Shown: positions 31,863-40,852, counted from the first letter of the stretch. The stretch: DNA of 64,000 nt from Caulobacter endophyticus (GCF_029543245.1 NZ_JARQWV010000023.1:1-64000); one strand, 5' to 3'. Numbers and translations: made by a program. Notes: generated by a model from the sequence alone, not told the origin.

Positions 31863-33893
31863 ATGATCCTGCGCCTTCTGGCTGCGGCCGTAATGGCCCT
31901 GGCGGCGTCGCCTTCGCTGGCGGCGGTGACCGCCACCGCGACCTCGCCCGACAAGGTGCTGAGCGTGACGGTGACCACCGACAACGACGGCCAGCCGACC
32001 TATTCGGTCAGCCGCCTGGGCCGGCCGGTGGTGGCGCCGTCGAAACTGGGCTTCATCCTGGTCGACGCGCCCAAGTTGCAACGCAATTTCGAGGTGGCCG
32101 ACCAGCAGACCCGCAGCGTCGACGAGACCTGGGACCTGCCCTGGGGCGAGCGCAAGAGCGTGCGCAATCGCTTCAACGAGCTGCGCGTGACCCTGGTCGA
32201 GAAGACGCCGCTGCACCGGCGCCTGGACGTGGTGTTCCGCCTCTATGACGACGGCCTGGGCTTCCGCTACGAGTTTCCCGAGCAACCCAACCTGAAGACC
32301 GCCCGCATCGGAGAGGAGCTGACCGAGTTCAGCCTGGTCGACGAGGCCACCGCCTGGTGGATCCCGGCCTATGAGTGGAACCGCGAGGAATATCTCTACA
32401 ACACCACGCCGGTCGAAGAGGTCAGCGTCGCCCAGACGCCGATGACCCTGCGCACCAAGGATGGTTTGCACGTCTCGATCCACGAGGCCTCGCTCGTGGA
32501 CTATGCCGGCATGAACCTGGCCCGCGCCCAGGATCGTCGCTTCCGCGCCAGCCTGACGCCGGGCGTCAGCGAGGCCAAGGTCGAGCGCGCCCTGCCGTTC
32601 CCTACGCCCTGGCGCACCCTGCAGATCGCCGACAGCGCCGGCGGCCTCGTCACCTCCAGCCTGATCCTGAACCTCAACGACCCCAACAAGCTGGGCGACG
32701 TCTCGTGGATCAAGCCGATGAAATATGTCGGCGTCTGGTGGGAGATGCACCTCGACCACAAGACCTGGGGCTCGGGCCCCAAGCACGGCGCCACCAATGA
32801 GAACGTGATGCGCCACATCGATTTCGCGGCGAAGCACGGCCTGGGCGGCGTGCTGGTCGAGGGCTGGAACAAGGGCTGGGACGGCGCCTGGTTCGCCGAC
32901 GGTTCGGAGTTCAGCTTCACCGAATCCTATCCCGACTTCGACCTGAAGAAGCTGACCGACTACGCCCGCAAGAAGGGCGTGGTGCTGATCGGCCACCACG
33001 AGACGGCCGGCAACACCGTCGTCTACGAGCGCCAGATGGACGCCGCCTTCGACCTCTATAAATCGGTGGGCGTACCGGCCGTGAAGACCGGCTATGTCGC
33101 CGACGCCGGCGGCGCCCAGGTGAGCGGGCCGGACGGCAAGACCCACTTCGCCTGGCATGAAAGCCAGCCGATGGCGCAGCACCACGTGCGCGTGCTGGAG
33201 GCCGCCGCCAAGCGCCAGATCGCCATCAACGCCCACGAGCCGATCAAGGACACCGGCCTTCGCCGCACCTATCCCAACTGGATCAGCCGCGAGGGCGCGC
33301 GGGGCATGGAGTTCAGCGCCTGGGGCCAGCCGGGCAACCCGCCCGAACACGAGGCCAACCTCGTCTTCACCCGCCTGCTGGCCGGGCCGATGGACTACAC
33401 GCCGGGCATCTTCGGCATGAAGACCAAGGCCCCCGACGGCGTCGCCACCACCTGGGCCAAGCAGCTGGCGCTGTATGTCGTGATCTACAGCCCGATCCAG
33501 ATGGCCGCCGACCTGCTCGAGAACTACGAGGCCAATCCGAAACCCTTCAAGTTCATCGAGGACGTGCCGGTCGACTGGGCCGACACCAGGGTGATCAACG
33601 GCGAGATCGGCGACTTCGTCACCATCGCCCGCAAGGACCGCAAGAGCGATGACTGGTACCTGGGCGCGATCAGCGACGAGCAGGGCCGGGTGCTTTCCGC
33701 GCCGCTGTCGTTCCTGGATCCGGGCCGCAAGTATCGCGCCGAGATTTATCGCGACGGCGAGAAGGCCGATTGGAAGGCCGCCCCGCAGGACATCGTCATC
33801 GAGACCCGCGAGGTGACGGCGGCCGACGTCCTGGAGCTGAAGCTGGCCCCCGGCGGCGGTCAGGCGATCCGGTTCGTGGCGCTGAAGCGGTAG
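31863..33893 (+). CDS. GH97 alpha-glucosidase, SusB-like
   Basis: 676 residues with a signal peptide (MILRLLAAAVMALAASPSLA-A), so periplasmic or exported. The N-terminal beta-sandwich is followed by a (beta/alpha)8 barrel with VLVEGWNKGWDG. Three Glu match the inverting SusB set (E439, E508, E532): Glu380 in IGHHETAG, Glu459 in INAHEPIKDTG and Glu483 in REGARGMEF, with the 24-residue spacing between the last two conserved. This predicts an inverting alpha-glucosidase rather than the retaining GH97 branch. A GGAGTAGAAGC ribosome site precedes the ATG. Confidence 0.93.
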   Translation: MILRLLAAAVMALAASPSLAAVTATATSPDKVLSVTVTTDNDGQPTYSVSRLGRPVVAPSKLGFILVDAPKLQRNFEVADQQTRSVDETWDLPWGERKSVRNRFNELRVTLVEKTPLHRRLDVVFRLYDDGLGFRYEFPEQPNLKTARIGEELTEFSLVDEATAWWIPAYEWNREEYLYNTTPVEEVSVAQTPMTLRTKDGLHVSIHEASLVDYAGMNLARAQDRRFRASLTPGVSEAKVERALPFPTPWRTLQIADSAGGLVTSSLILNLNDPNKLGDVSWIKPMKYVGVWWEMHLDHKTWGSGPKHGATNENVMRHIDFAAKHGLGGVLVEGWNKGWDGAWFADGSEFSFTESYPDFDLKKLTDYARKKGVVLIGHHETAGNTVVYERQMDAAFDLYKSVGVPAVKTGYVADAGGAQVSGPDGKTHFAWHESQPMAQHHVRVLEAAAKRQIAINAHEPIKDTGLRRTYPNWISREGARGMEFSAWGQPGNPPEHEANLVFTRLLAGPMDYTPGIFGMKTKAPDGVATTWAKQLALYVVIYSPIQMAADLLENYEANPKPFKFIEDVPVDWADTRVINGEIGDFVTIARKDRKSDDWYLGAISDEQGRVLSAPLSFLDPGRKYRAEIYRDGEKADWKAAPQDIVIETREVTAADVLELKLAPGGGQAIRFVALKR

Positions 33894-33914
33894 GTCCGCC
33901 CCTTTAATCCGAGC

Positions 33915-34007
33915 ATCCCCGCGAAGGCGGGGATCCAAGCGGCGGCGGGTTCCCGCCGCCGCTGACCGTTCTGGGACTCAGCTTGGACCCCCGCCTTCGC
34001 GGGGGAC
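33915..34007. repeat. Intergenic inverted repeat with nested hairpin
   Basis: The arm 33915-33940 (ATCCCCGCGAAGGCGGGGAT...) pairs with 33981-34007 (...CCCGCCTTCGCGGGGGAC). Between them GGCGGCGGG and CCCGCCGCC (33941-33960) form a perfect 9-bp hairpin. It lies between the convergent GH97 and thioredoxin-reductase-like genes. Confidence 0.8.
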
Positions 34008-34029
34008 TTTCGGCTGAGTGAGACAAGCC

Positions 34030-34923
34030 CTACCCGAACACCAGCGACCGGTGCGCGCCCACCCCGGCCAGAACGCCGTCGGCCGAGGCCAGGGTGGCGT
34101 TGTGGTTGGCCCTCGCCGCGTCGCCGGCGGCGAAGACGCCCGGCACGCTGGTGGCTTTCCAGTCGTCGACGCGGATCAGCGGCCCCAGCGGGCCGTCATC
34201 CAGCGTGCAGCCAAGACGCTGCGCCAACGGGCTGGCCATGCGCACGGTCGGCGAGGCGAAGATTGCCTCGATGGCGACGATGCGGCCGTCGGCCAGGCGC
34301 GCGCCGGACAGCGCCGGCTCGTCGCCCAGCAGCTCGACCACCGGAGCCTCCTCGATCGCCACGCCGCGCGCGGCGAGTTGCTCGCGGGTCGCCGCGTCGA
34401 TCGGCAGGCCCTGGCTGAATAGCGTGGTGGGACCCCAGTCGGGGATCATCTGGGCCTTGTGCAGGTCCATCGGGCCGCTGGCCAGCACGCCCAGCCTGCG
34501 GTCGCGCGCCTCATAGCCGTGGCAGTAGGGGCAGTGCAGCACGGTGGCGCCCCAGCGGGGCTTGAGGCCCGGAATGTCGGGCAGCTGGTCGGCGACGCCG
34601 GTGGCCAGCAGCAGGCGCTTGCCGCGCACGGTGCGGCCGTCGTTCAGCGCCAGCGCAAAGCCGCCTTCCTCCATCGCCGCGTCGCGGGCCTCCGCGGCAG
34701 CGAACCGCACGGTGGGATAGGCTGCGAGCTGGCAGCGGGCCTCGCGCAGGATGTCGAACGGCGCCTTGCCGTCCTGGCCGAGGAAGCCGTGCGAGGCGTC
34801 GGCGAAGCGGTTGCGCGGCAGGCCGGCGTCGACGACCAGCACGTCGCGGCGGGCGCGGGCCAGCTGCATGGCGGCGGACAGGCCGGCGAAGCTGCCGCCG
34901 ACGACGATGACGTCATGACTCAT
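34030..34923 (-). CDS. Thioredoxin-reductase-like NAD(P)/FAD-dependent oxidoreductase
   Basis: 297 residues. It has FAD-binding IVVGGSFAGLSAAMQLARA at the N-terminus, a redox-active CPYC motif in VLHCPYCHGYE near residue 130, and a terminal FAD motif GVFAAGDAA. The CxxC is of thioredoxin reductase type, but the NADPH-binding segment (LGVLASGPMDLHK) is atypical and the protein is a little short. Such proteins are often paired with Rrf2 regulators. Its start overlaps the Rrf2 gene by 11 bases. The partner is unknown; it need not be a thioredoxin. Confidence 0.85.
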   Translation of the reverse strand: MSHDVIVVGGSFAGLSAAMQLARARRDVLVVDAGLPRNRFADASHGFLGQDGKAPFDILREARCQLAAYPTVRFAAAEARDAAMEEGGFALALNDGRTVRGKRLLLATGVADQLPDIPGLKPRWGATVLHCPYCHGYEARDRRLGVLASGPMDLHKAQMIPDWGPTTLFSQGLPIDAATREQLAARGVAIEEAPVVELLGDEPALSGARLADGRIVAIEAIFASPTVRMASPLAQRLGCTLDDGPLGPLIRVDDWKATSVPGVFAAGDAARANHNATLASADGVLAGVGAHRSLVFG

Positions 34924-35377
34924 GATGAGGACCCTTGCAGCCCGCCGCCGCCAGCACGACGCGGCGCGGGCCGATCTGGGCGGCCAGGTCCGCCAGGGTG
35001 ATCCTGGAAAGCCGCTCGTCCAGCAGGCGGCGGGCTTCGGCTACGGCTTCGTCCAGCGCGGCGTTGACCGCCTGCTCGACCAGGCAGCCGGGGCTTTCCT
35101 CGGCCTTGCCCAGCGCCAGCAGCGGCTCGTCCAGCGCCGCCTGGATGTCGGCCAGGGTCACGGCGTCCAGCGGCTTCAGCAGCGTCCAGCCGCCGCCATG
35201 GCCCTTGGCCGAGCCGACGATGCCGGCGTCGCGCAGCCCCGCGAAGGTGCGGCGGATGACCACCGGATTGGTCGCGGCCCACGAGGCCAGGACGTCCGAG
35301 GTCAGGGCCTTGTCGGCCTGTTCGGCCATGTGCAGCAGCACGTGCAGGGCGACGGAGAGGCGGCTGTTCCGTTTCAT
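34913..35377 (-). CDS. Rrf2-family transcriptional regulator
   Basis: 154 residues: MKRNSRLSVALHVLLHMAEQ, then a winged helix with VIRRTFAGLRDAGIVGSAKG and GGGWTLLKPLDAVTLADIQA. The three-Cys iron-sulfur cluster of IscR/NsrR is absent: only two Cys are seen, GCLVEQAVN and the C-terminal AAGCKG. It is therefore likely a redox- or ligand-sensing YwnA/CymR-like member. The start ATG lies in an inverted repeat that is the likely operator, implying autorepression. It forms an operon with the overlapping oxidoreductase gene. Confidence 0.9.
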   Translation of the reverse strand: MKRNSRLSVALHVLLHMAEQADKALTSDVLASWAATNPVVIRRTFAGLRDAGIVGSAKGHGGGWTLLKPLDAVTLADIQAALDEPLLALGKAEESPGCLVEQAVNAALDEAVAEARRLLDERLSRITLADLAAQIGPRRVVLAAAGCKGPHHES

Positions 35378-35397
35378 GTAATTATATATGTTACGTG
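35375..35397. promoter_or_regulatory. Operator-like inverted repeat at the Rrf2 start
   Basis: CAYGTAA-N9-TTACRTG, a 23-bp dyad with an AT-rich centre, covers the start codon of the Rrf2 gene. Its length and symmetry suit a homodimeric winged-helix regulator and it is the only such dyad near the gene. Confidence 0.7.
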
Positions 35398-35722
35398 ATG
35401 GGGCGGGGCGCAAGGGGGGCGATTGTTCCCTCCAAGGCTCTCTTGATCGCCTTCCTGGGCCTTGTGCCCAGGATCCATCGCGCCGCCGCTCAGTTCGCGG
35501 GTTGCCTGCCTGGATCTTTGCGGCTGAACCATGGGCCCTGGGCACGAGGCTCAGGGAAGCGTTTTGGTGATGCAAATTTATGAGAATTATTGCTGATGCC
35601 TGAGATGTGGGGCAGGGGGCATTTTCGGAGAAGGGATCGAGGGACGTCCGATCTGTCGTCCATTTCATCGATAATGCCTGACAAAAACCCACTTCCTCAT
35701 TGCATCCCTGCGCACCCCATGC

Positions 35723-35764
35723 GCAAATGCGCGCCGCAAAGCGCATTGCAAATATTTGCGCAAA
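35723..35764 (+). promoter_or_regulatory. Four-copy GCAAA array upstream of the MFS/glucoamylase genes
   Basis: GCAAA starts at 35723, 35736, 35748 and 35760 (spacings 13, 12 and 12 bp), ending in a TTTGCGCAAA palindrome with a central CG (35755-35764). The array lies 38-79 bp before the start of the MFS permease, in DNA that is otherwise GC-rich, and matches the elements at the malA/amylase and lacI/GH97 promoters. Confidence 0.65.
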
Positions 35765-35801
35765 CGGCCGGGTCAACCGGCGGCGTCAAGGCGGGGAAGC
35801 G

Positions 35802-37334
35802 ATGACCAAGGCCAGGCTGAGCCTCTTCCAGATCTGGAACATGTGCTTCGGGTTCTTCGGGATCCAGATCGGCTTTGGCCTGCAGAACGCCAATACCAGC
35901 CGCATCTTCCAGACCCTCGGCGTCGAGATCGACCACCTGGCCATCCTGTGGATCGCCGCGCCGGCCACGGGCCTCCTGGTGCAGCCGATCATCGGCCACC
36001 TGTCCGACAAGACCTGGGGCAAGCTGGGGCGCCGGCGGCCCTACTTCTTCTGGGGCGCGATCCTGACCACGGCCGCCCTGGTCCTGATGCCCAACTCGCC
36101 CACGCTCTGGATCGCGGCCTCGGCGCTGTGGATCATGGACGCCTCGATCAACATCACCATGGAGCCGTTCCGGGCCTTCGTCGGCGACAACCTGCCCGAC
36201 GAGCAGTGCTCGACCGGCTACGCCATGCAGAGCTTCTTCATCGGGATCGGCGCGGTGCTGGCCTCGTGCCTGCCGTGGATCCTGACCAACTGGCTGGACG
36301 TGGCCAACACCGCCCCGGCCGGCCAGATCCCGCCGTCGGTGCGCATCGCCTTCTATGTCGGCGGGGCGGCGCTGCTGGCTTCGGTGCTGTGGACGGTGTT
36401 TTCCACCCGCGAATACTCGCCCGAGCAGATGGCCGCCTTCGAGGCCGCCGAAGCCGCCGCCAAGGGCGAGGCGGTCACGGCCGAAGCCGGTTTGGGCCGC
36501 GCCGTTTCCGCCTTCCTGACCGGTGGCGCGATCTGGACGATCGCCGGCCTGGCGGTCGCGGCGGGCGTCTATGCCGCCAGGCTGGAGAAAGAGCTCTACG
36601 TCCTGGCCGCCCTGATCGGCGGCTTCGGCCTGGCGCAGCTGGTCGCCGGCCAGCTGAAGCGGGCAGGGCGCACGGCCAACGGCTTCTCCGAAGTGGTCGA
36701 GGACCTCTTCGCCATGCCCGCCACCATGAAGCAACTGGCGGTGGTGCAGTTCTTCTCGTGGTTTGGCCTCTTCGCCATGTGGATCTACACGACCCCTGCG
36801 GTGGCCGCCTTCCACTACGGCGCGTCCGACGCGACCTCGGCCGCCTACAACGCCGGGGCCGACTGGGTGGGGGTGCTGTTCGGCGTCTACAACGGCGTGG
36901 CGGCCCTGGCGGCCCTGCTGATCCCCGTGATCGCGCGCCTCTTCAGCCGCCGCGTCGCCCACGCCCTGTGCCTGGTGCTGGGCGGGCTTGGCCTCTTGTC
37001 GTTCCTCGTGATCCGTGACCCGAAGCTCCTGGTGATCGGCATGGTCGGGGTGGGCTTCGCCTGGAGCTCGATCCTGTCGTCGCCCTATTCGATCCTGTCG
37101 GGCTCGGTGCCGGGGCGGAAGATGGGCGTCTACATGGGCATCTTCAATTTCTTCATCGTCATCCCGCAGCTGCTGGCCGCCACGGTGCTGGGCCTGCTGC
37201 TCAAGACCTTCTTCGGCGGCCAGGCGATCTACGCTCTGGTCCTGGGCGCGGCCTCGTTCCTGATCGCCGCCGTCTCCGTCTTCGCCGTCAACGACCCGGG
37301 CGAGCCCAAGCGGCTGGCCAAGTCTCTTTCGTGA
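35802..37334 (+). CDS. MFS sugar permease (maltose/maltodextrin uptake, GPH-like)
   Basis: 510 residues, about 12 membrane segments. It begins MTKARLSLFQIWNMCFGFFG and has LVQPIIGHLSDKTWGKLGRR between helices 2 and 3, the MFS signature seen in sucrose/maltose permeases of the SUT/GPH type. The central loop is Glu/Ala-rich. I chose the ATG at 35802 with ribosome site GGCGGGGAAGC; a longer frame would begin within the operator array. It is probably the inner-membrane transporter for maltose in this locus, downstream of MalA. The next gene follows almost at once. Confidence 0.87.
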   Translation: MTKARLSLFQIWNMCFGFFGIQIGFGLQNANTSRIFQTLGVEIDHLAILWIAAPATGLLVQPIIGHLSDKTWGKLGRRRPYFFWGAILTTAALVLMPNSPTLWIAASALWIMDASINITMEPFRAFVGDNLPDEQCSTGYAMQSFFIGIGAVLASCLPWILTNWLDVANTAPAGQIPPSVRIAFYVGGAALLASVLWTVFSTREYSPEQMAAFEAAEAAAKGEAVTAEAGLGRAVSAFLTGGAIWTIAGLAVAAGVYAARLEKELYVLAALIGGFGLAQLVAGQLKRAGRTANGFSEVVEDLFAMPATMKQLAVVQFFSWFGLFAMWIYTTPAVAAFHYGASDATSAAYNAGADWVGVLFGVYNGVAALAALLIPVIARLFSRRVAHALCLVLGGLGLLSFLVIRDPKLLVIGMVGVGFAWSSILSSPYSILSGSVPGRKMGVYMGIFNFFIVIPQLLAATVLGLLLKTFFGGQAIYALVLGAASFLIAAVSVFAVNDPGEPKRLAKSLS

Positions 37335-37342
37335 GGCCCCTC

Positions 37343-39682
37343 ATGCGTACCCTCAAGACACTGATCCTGGCCGCCTCGGCCCTCACTGTCGCCGGCGCCG
37401 CCCAGGCCGCCGAACCGGCCACCACCTGGGCCTATTCGGCCAAGACCGCCGTCGGCGCCTCGTACGAGGCCTATGTCGACGGCGCCTACAAGGACGGCGG
37501 CCCCACCGGCGCGGTGTCGAAGGTGTGGTTCTCGGTCGCCGACGGCGTGCTGACCGAAACCATGTACGGCCTGATCCACGAGGCCCAGATCAAGCAGATG
37601 CGGATCGCCGTGAAGACCGCCGACGGCGTCGCCGTCGAGGGTCGCGACACGACCGCCAGGACAGAATATCTGTATACGGATAAAAAGGGCCGCCCGCTGT
37701 CGCCGGCCTACAAGATCACCACCACCGACAAGGCCGGCCGCTTCGTCATCGAGAAGCGGATCTTCACCGATCCCGACCGCAACGCCCTGTTCCTGCGGGT
37801 GACGGTCAAGGCGCTGAAGGGTTCGGTGACGCCGTTCCTGGTGCTGGAGCCGCACATGGCCAACACCGGCGGCAATGACGTCGGCTCGGCCGGCGCCCAG
37901 GCCCTGACGGCCGGCGAGGGCAAGGTCTATCTGACCCTGCGCGGCGATCGCCCCTTCGCCAAGGCCGCCGCCGCCAAGCTCGAAGGCAATGACGCCCTGA
38001 AGATCCTCGGCGACGACGGCGTGCTGGCCGGCGGCTCGGAGGCCAAGGGGGCGATCGTGCTGGCCGCCCAGCTGCCGACCCAGGCCTCGGGCTCTGCGAC
38101 CTACGACTTCGCCATCGGCTTCGGCGCCGATCCTGGGGGCTCGGCCCAGACGGCCATGGCCAGCCTGAAGACCGGCTATGACGAGGTGCTGGCCCGCTAC
38201 AACGGCGAGGGCGCCCATGTGGGCTGGAGCGACTATATCGCCTCGCTGACCGAGCTGCCGCGCGTGGCCAAGGAAAGCGCCGACGGCGGCAAGCTGGCCT
38301 ATGCCAGCGCCCTGATGTTGAAGGTGCAGGAAGACCGCACCTATGCCGGCGCCCTGATCGCCTCGCTGTCCAACCCCTGGGGCGACACGGTGGACGCTTC
38401 CAAGCCCTCGACCGGCTACAAGGCCGTCTGGCCGCGCGACTTCTACCAGTGCGCCATGGCCCTGGCGGCCCTGGGCGACAAGGAGACGCCCCTGGCCGCT
38501 TTCCACTACCTGCCCACCGTGCAGGTCGGCGAGAAGACCCCTGGCAACAAGGACGCCGGCGGCTGGTTCCTGCAGAAGACCGAGGTCGACGGCACGCCCG
38601 AATGGGTCGGCGTCCAGCTGGACCAGACGGCCATGCCGATCATGCTGGGCTGGAAGCTGTGGAAGCTGGGCTGGCTGTCGGAGCCCGACCTTGCGGCCTA
38701 TTACGCCCGCATGATCAAGCCGGCCGCCGACTTCCTGGTCGACGGCGGCAAGGTCGGCATCGGCTGGAACAAGGCTACGATCGTCCCGCCCTACAGCCAG
38801 CAGGAGCGCTGGGAGGAGCAGGACGGCCACTCGCCCTCGACCACGGCCGCGGTGATCGCCGGCCTCGTGACCGCCGGCGAGATCGCCGACCTGGCCGGCG
38901 ACGCCAAGTCGGGCGACCGCTATCGCGAAACCGCCGACGCCTACTCGGCCAAGGTCGAGGCGCGGATGTTCACCACCAGCGGCAAGTTCGGCGACGGCAG
39001 CTACTTCATGCGCCTGAACAAGAACGAGGACCCCAACGACAAGGCCCCGATCGGCGCGGCCAACGGCCAGATCGCCCCGCCCGAGGACGAGGTGGTCGAC
39101 GGCGGGTTCCTGGAACTCGTCCGCTACGGCGTGCGCCGGGCCGACGACAGCCACATCGTCGGCAGCCTGCCCGAGCTGGACGACACGGCCCGCGAGGACA
39201 TGTACCGCGTGCGCTACGACTTCAGCTTCCCGGGCGTGAAAGGCGAGTTCCCGGGCTGGCGGCGCTATGACGTCGACGGCTATGGCGAGGACGCCAAGAC
39301 CGGCGGCAACTATGGTGAGGGCGGGGAGATGAGCCTGGGCCAGCGCGGCCGCGTGTGGCCGATCTTCACCGGTGAGCGGGGCCATTACGAGCTGGCCCTT
39401 GCGGCCGAGAAGGGCAAGCCGAGCAAGGCCCAGATCGCCGCCATCCGCGCCCGCTATGTGAAAGGCATCGAGCTCTTCGCCAATGACGGCCTGCTGATCC
39501 CCGAGCAGGTGTGGGACGGCGTCGGCGCCAAGACCCGCCATCCGTACGTGACCGGCGAGGGCACGGATTCGGCCACGCCCCTGGCCTGGTCGCACGCCGA
39601 GTATCTCAAGCTGCTGCGCTCGCTGGCCGACGGCCAGGTCTGGGACCGCTACGAGCCGGTGGCGGCGCGGTACGCGAAGTAG
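37343..39682 (+). CDS. GH15 glucan 1,4-alpha-glucosidase (glucoamylase)
   Basis: 779 residues with a signal peptide (MRTLKTLILAASALTVAGAAQA-A). The N-terminal beta-sandwich is followed by an (alpha/alpha)6 barrel with SVQQ-like region YSQQERWEEQDGHSPST, in which Glu488 in ERWEE is at the place of the catalytic acid, and YKAVWPRDFYQCAMALAALG, typical of bacterial GH15. It should release glucose from the non-reducing ends of dextrins in the periplasm. An in-frame GTG at 37331 overlaps the MFS stop, but the ATG at 37343 gives a regular signal peptide. It closes the starch locus. Confidence 0.92.
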   Translation: MRTLKTLILAASALTVAGAAQAAEPATTWAYSAKTAVGASYEAYVDGAYKDGGPTGAVSKVWFSVADGVLTETMYGLIHEAQIKQMRIAVKTADGVAVEGRDTTARTEYLYTDKKGRPLSPAYKITTTDKAGRFVIEKRIFTDPDRNALFLRVTVKALKGSVTPFLVLEPHMANTGGNDVGSAGAQALTAGEGKVYLTLRGDRPFAKAAAAKLEGNDALKILGDDGVLAGGSEAKGAIVLAAQLPTQASGSATYDFAIGFGADPGGSAQTAMASLKTGYDEVLARYNGEGAHVGWSDYIASLTELPRVAKESADGGKLAYASALMLKVQEDRTYAGALIASLSNPWGDTVDASKPSTGYKAVWPRDFYQCAMALAALGDKETPLAAFHYLPTVQVGEKTPGNKDAGGWFLQKTEVDGTPEWVGVQLDQTAMPIMLGWKLWKLGWLSEPDLAAYYARMIKPAADFLVDGGKVGIGWNKATIVPPYSQQERWEEQDGHSPSTTAAVIAGLVTAGEIADLAGDAKSGDRYRETADAYSAKVEARMFTTSGKFGDGSYFMRLNKNEDPNDKAPIGAANGQIAPPEDEVVDGGFLELVRYGVRRADDSHIVGSLPELDDTAREDMYRVRYDFSFPGVKGEFPGWRRYDVDGYGEDAKTGGNYGEGGEMSLGQRGRVWPIFTGERGHYELALAAEKGKPSKAQIAAIRARYVKGIELFANDGLLIPEQVWDGVGAKTRHPYVTGEGTDSATPLAWSHAEYLKLLRSLADGQVWDRYEPVAARYAK

Positions 39683-39744
39683 GGGGGCGAGGAACCCGCC
39701 CGGGATCCGGGGCGTACTCCCTGCCGAGCGCAAGGAGCACCGCC

Positions 39745-40317
39745 ATGCCCCGGTTCCGATCCCGGACCCTTTCTCTCCTCGGCCTGGCCGCCCTGGCGAC
39801 GCTGGCCCTTGGCGCCTGTTCGGATCCCAAGGGCAAGAACGCCTCGCCGCAGGCCGCCTCCGCGCCGTCGCCCGATGCGCCCACCACCCTGACCCCGCCG
39901 CCCGAGGTCGGCCCGCCGGTCGAGCCGCACACGGTGGGCGGCGATGGTTCTGAGATCCGGCTTTCGCCCCTGTCGGAGGGTGACCTGAAGGCCCAGGCTC
40001 TGGCGGGCGAACTGGCTTGCGCGTTCTCGGCCGAGCAGGGCTCGCTGCTGCTGGCCAAGGGAAACGTCGGCTCGCGCGATCCTGCCCAGGGCCTGGTCAA
40101 GGTCGGCGACTATGTGGAGCGGATCGGCGCGCCGGGCGGCTTCGACGGCATGGCCGGGGGCGCGACCTTCAGCGGCCAGGGCAAGACCATCCGCATCGCC
40201 CTGACCGGCCCCGCCATCGGCGGCGGAGAGTCTCCGCCGCGCCCGGCGACCCTGACCTATCTGCGCGCCGACGGGGCCAGCCTGACCCTGCCGGGCCGCT
40301 GGAGCTGCGGGCCGTAG
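39745..40317 (+). CDS. Putative lipoprotein of unknown function
   Basis: 190 residues with a lipobox LALGAC (Cys25) after a 24-residue signal, a Pro-rich linker (residues about 30-65) and a small C-terminal domain, LACAFSAEQGSLLLAKGNVG ... YLRADGASLTLPGRW. I do not recognise the family. CAAGGAGCACC precedes the ATG at 39745. No obvious operon partner; the DUF5990 gene follows after 64 bp. Confidence 0.8.
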   Translation: MPRFRSRTLSLLGLAALATLALGACSDPKGKNASPQAASAPSPDAPTTLTPPPEVGPPVEPHTVGGDGSEIRLSPLSEGDLKAQALAGELACAFSAEQGSLLLAKGNVGSRDPAQGLVKVGDYVERIGAPGGFDGMAGGATFSGQGKTIRIALTGPAIGGGESPPRPATLTYLRADGASLTLPGRWSCGP

Positions 40318-40381
40318 GCGTCTTGCCGGATGTTTCGCCAGGGCGCGAGGTCGGCTACGACTTCGTGCCGGGAGGGGCGCC

Positions 40382-40798
40382 ATGACCGGTCAGCCGATCA
40401 CGCTGAGGCTGCGTATCCAGGACCCGGTTCCTGGCGCCGCCTACAGCCTGCAGGACAAGAAGAACCACCCCGTGGGGCCGGTGGTCGCCGGCGACGCCTC
40501 CCTGGCCTTTGACGTTTCAGTGCGCGTCGCGCCGGGGCCGCGGTTCCTGGGCGAGTTCGTGCGCAGCGAGGGGCCCGTCCGGCGCTTCGTCTATATCGCC
40601 ATCGGAACCTCGGCCGGCCAGCACGGCTCGCTCTGGAGCCGTCGCGCCAAAATCGACATCCACACGATCCCGGCCGACCTGCTGGCCAAGGCTCTGGACG
40701 GTGCGGTGCTCGAGGTCCTGCTGCCCGGCCGCGCCAAGGATGGCGGCCCGGCCTGCGCCACCGTGGTTCCGCTGGAGGCCTGGCGCGTCGCGGACTGA
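40382..40798 (+). CDS. DUF5990 family protein
   Basis: 138 residues, no signal peptide. It has the family layout: LRLRIQDPVPGAAYSLQDKK at the start, GEFVRSEGPVRRFVYIAIGT, QHGSLWSRRAKIDIHTIPAD, and GPACATVVPLE at the end. The function of DUF5990 is not established. It lies between a lipoprotein gene and rmuC on the same strand with short gaps. Confidence 0.85.
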   Translation: MTGQPITLRLRIQDPVPGAAYSLQDKKNHPVGPVVAGDASLAFDVSVRVAPGPRFLGEFVRSEGPVRRFVYIAIGTSAGQHGSLWSRRAKIDIHTIPADLLAKALDGAVLEVLLPGRAKDGGPACATVVPLEAWRVAD

Positions 40799-40852
40799 CG
40801 CGGCGGCGCGGCCCGCCTTCCTCTGGCCGTCGACTCCGGCTAAGAACGGAGC

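Noticed and set aside
37331..37342. GTG start of the glucoamylase overlapping the MFS stop
   Set aside because: It would add four residues ahead of an otherwise regular signal peptide; the ATG at 37343 fits better, though coupling through the GTG cannot be excluded.
37229..39733. An 834-codon open frame antisense to the glucoamylase gene
   Set aside because: The + strand has an intact GH15 enzyme with a signal peptide and catalytic Glu; the antisense product is Gly/Ala/Arg/His-rich and unlike any protein I know.
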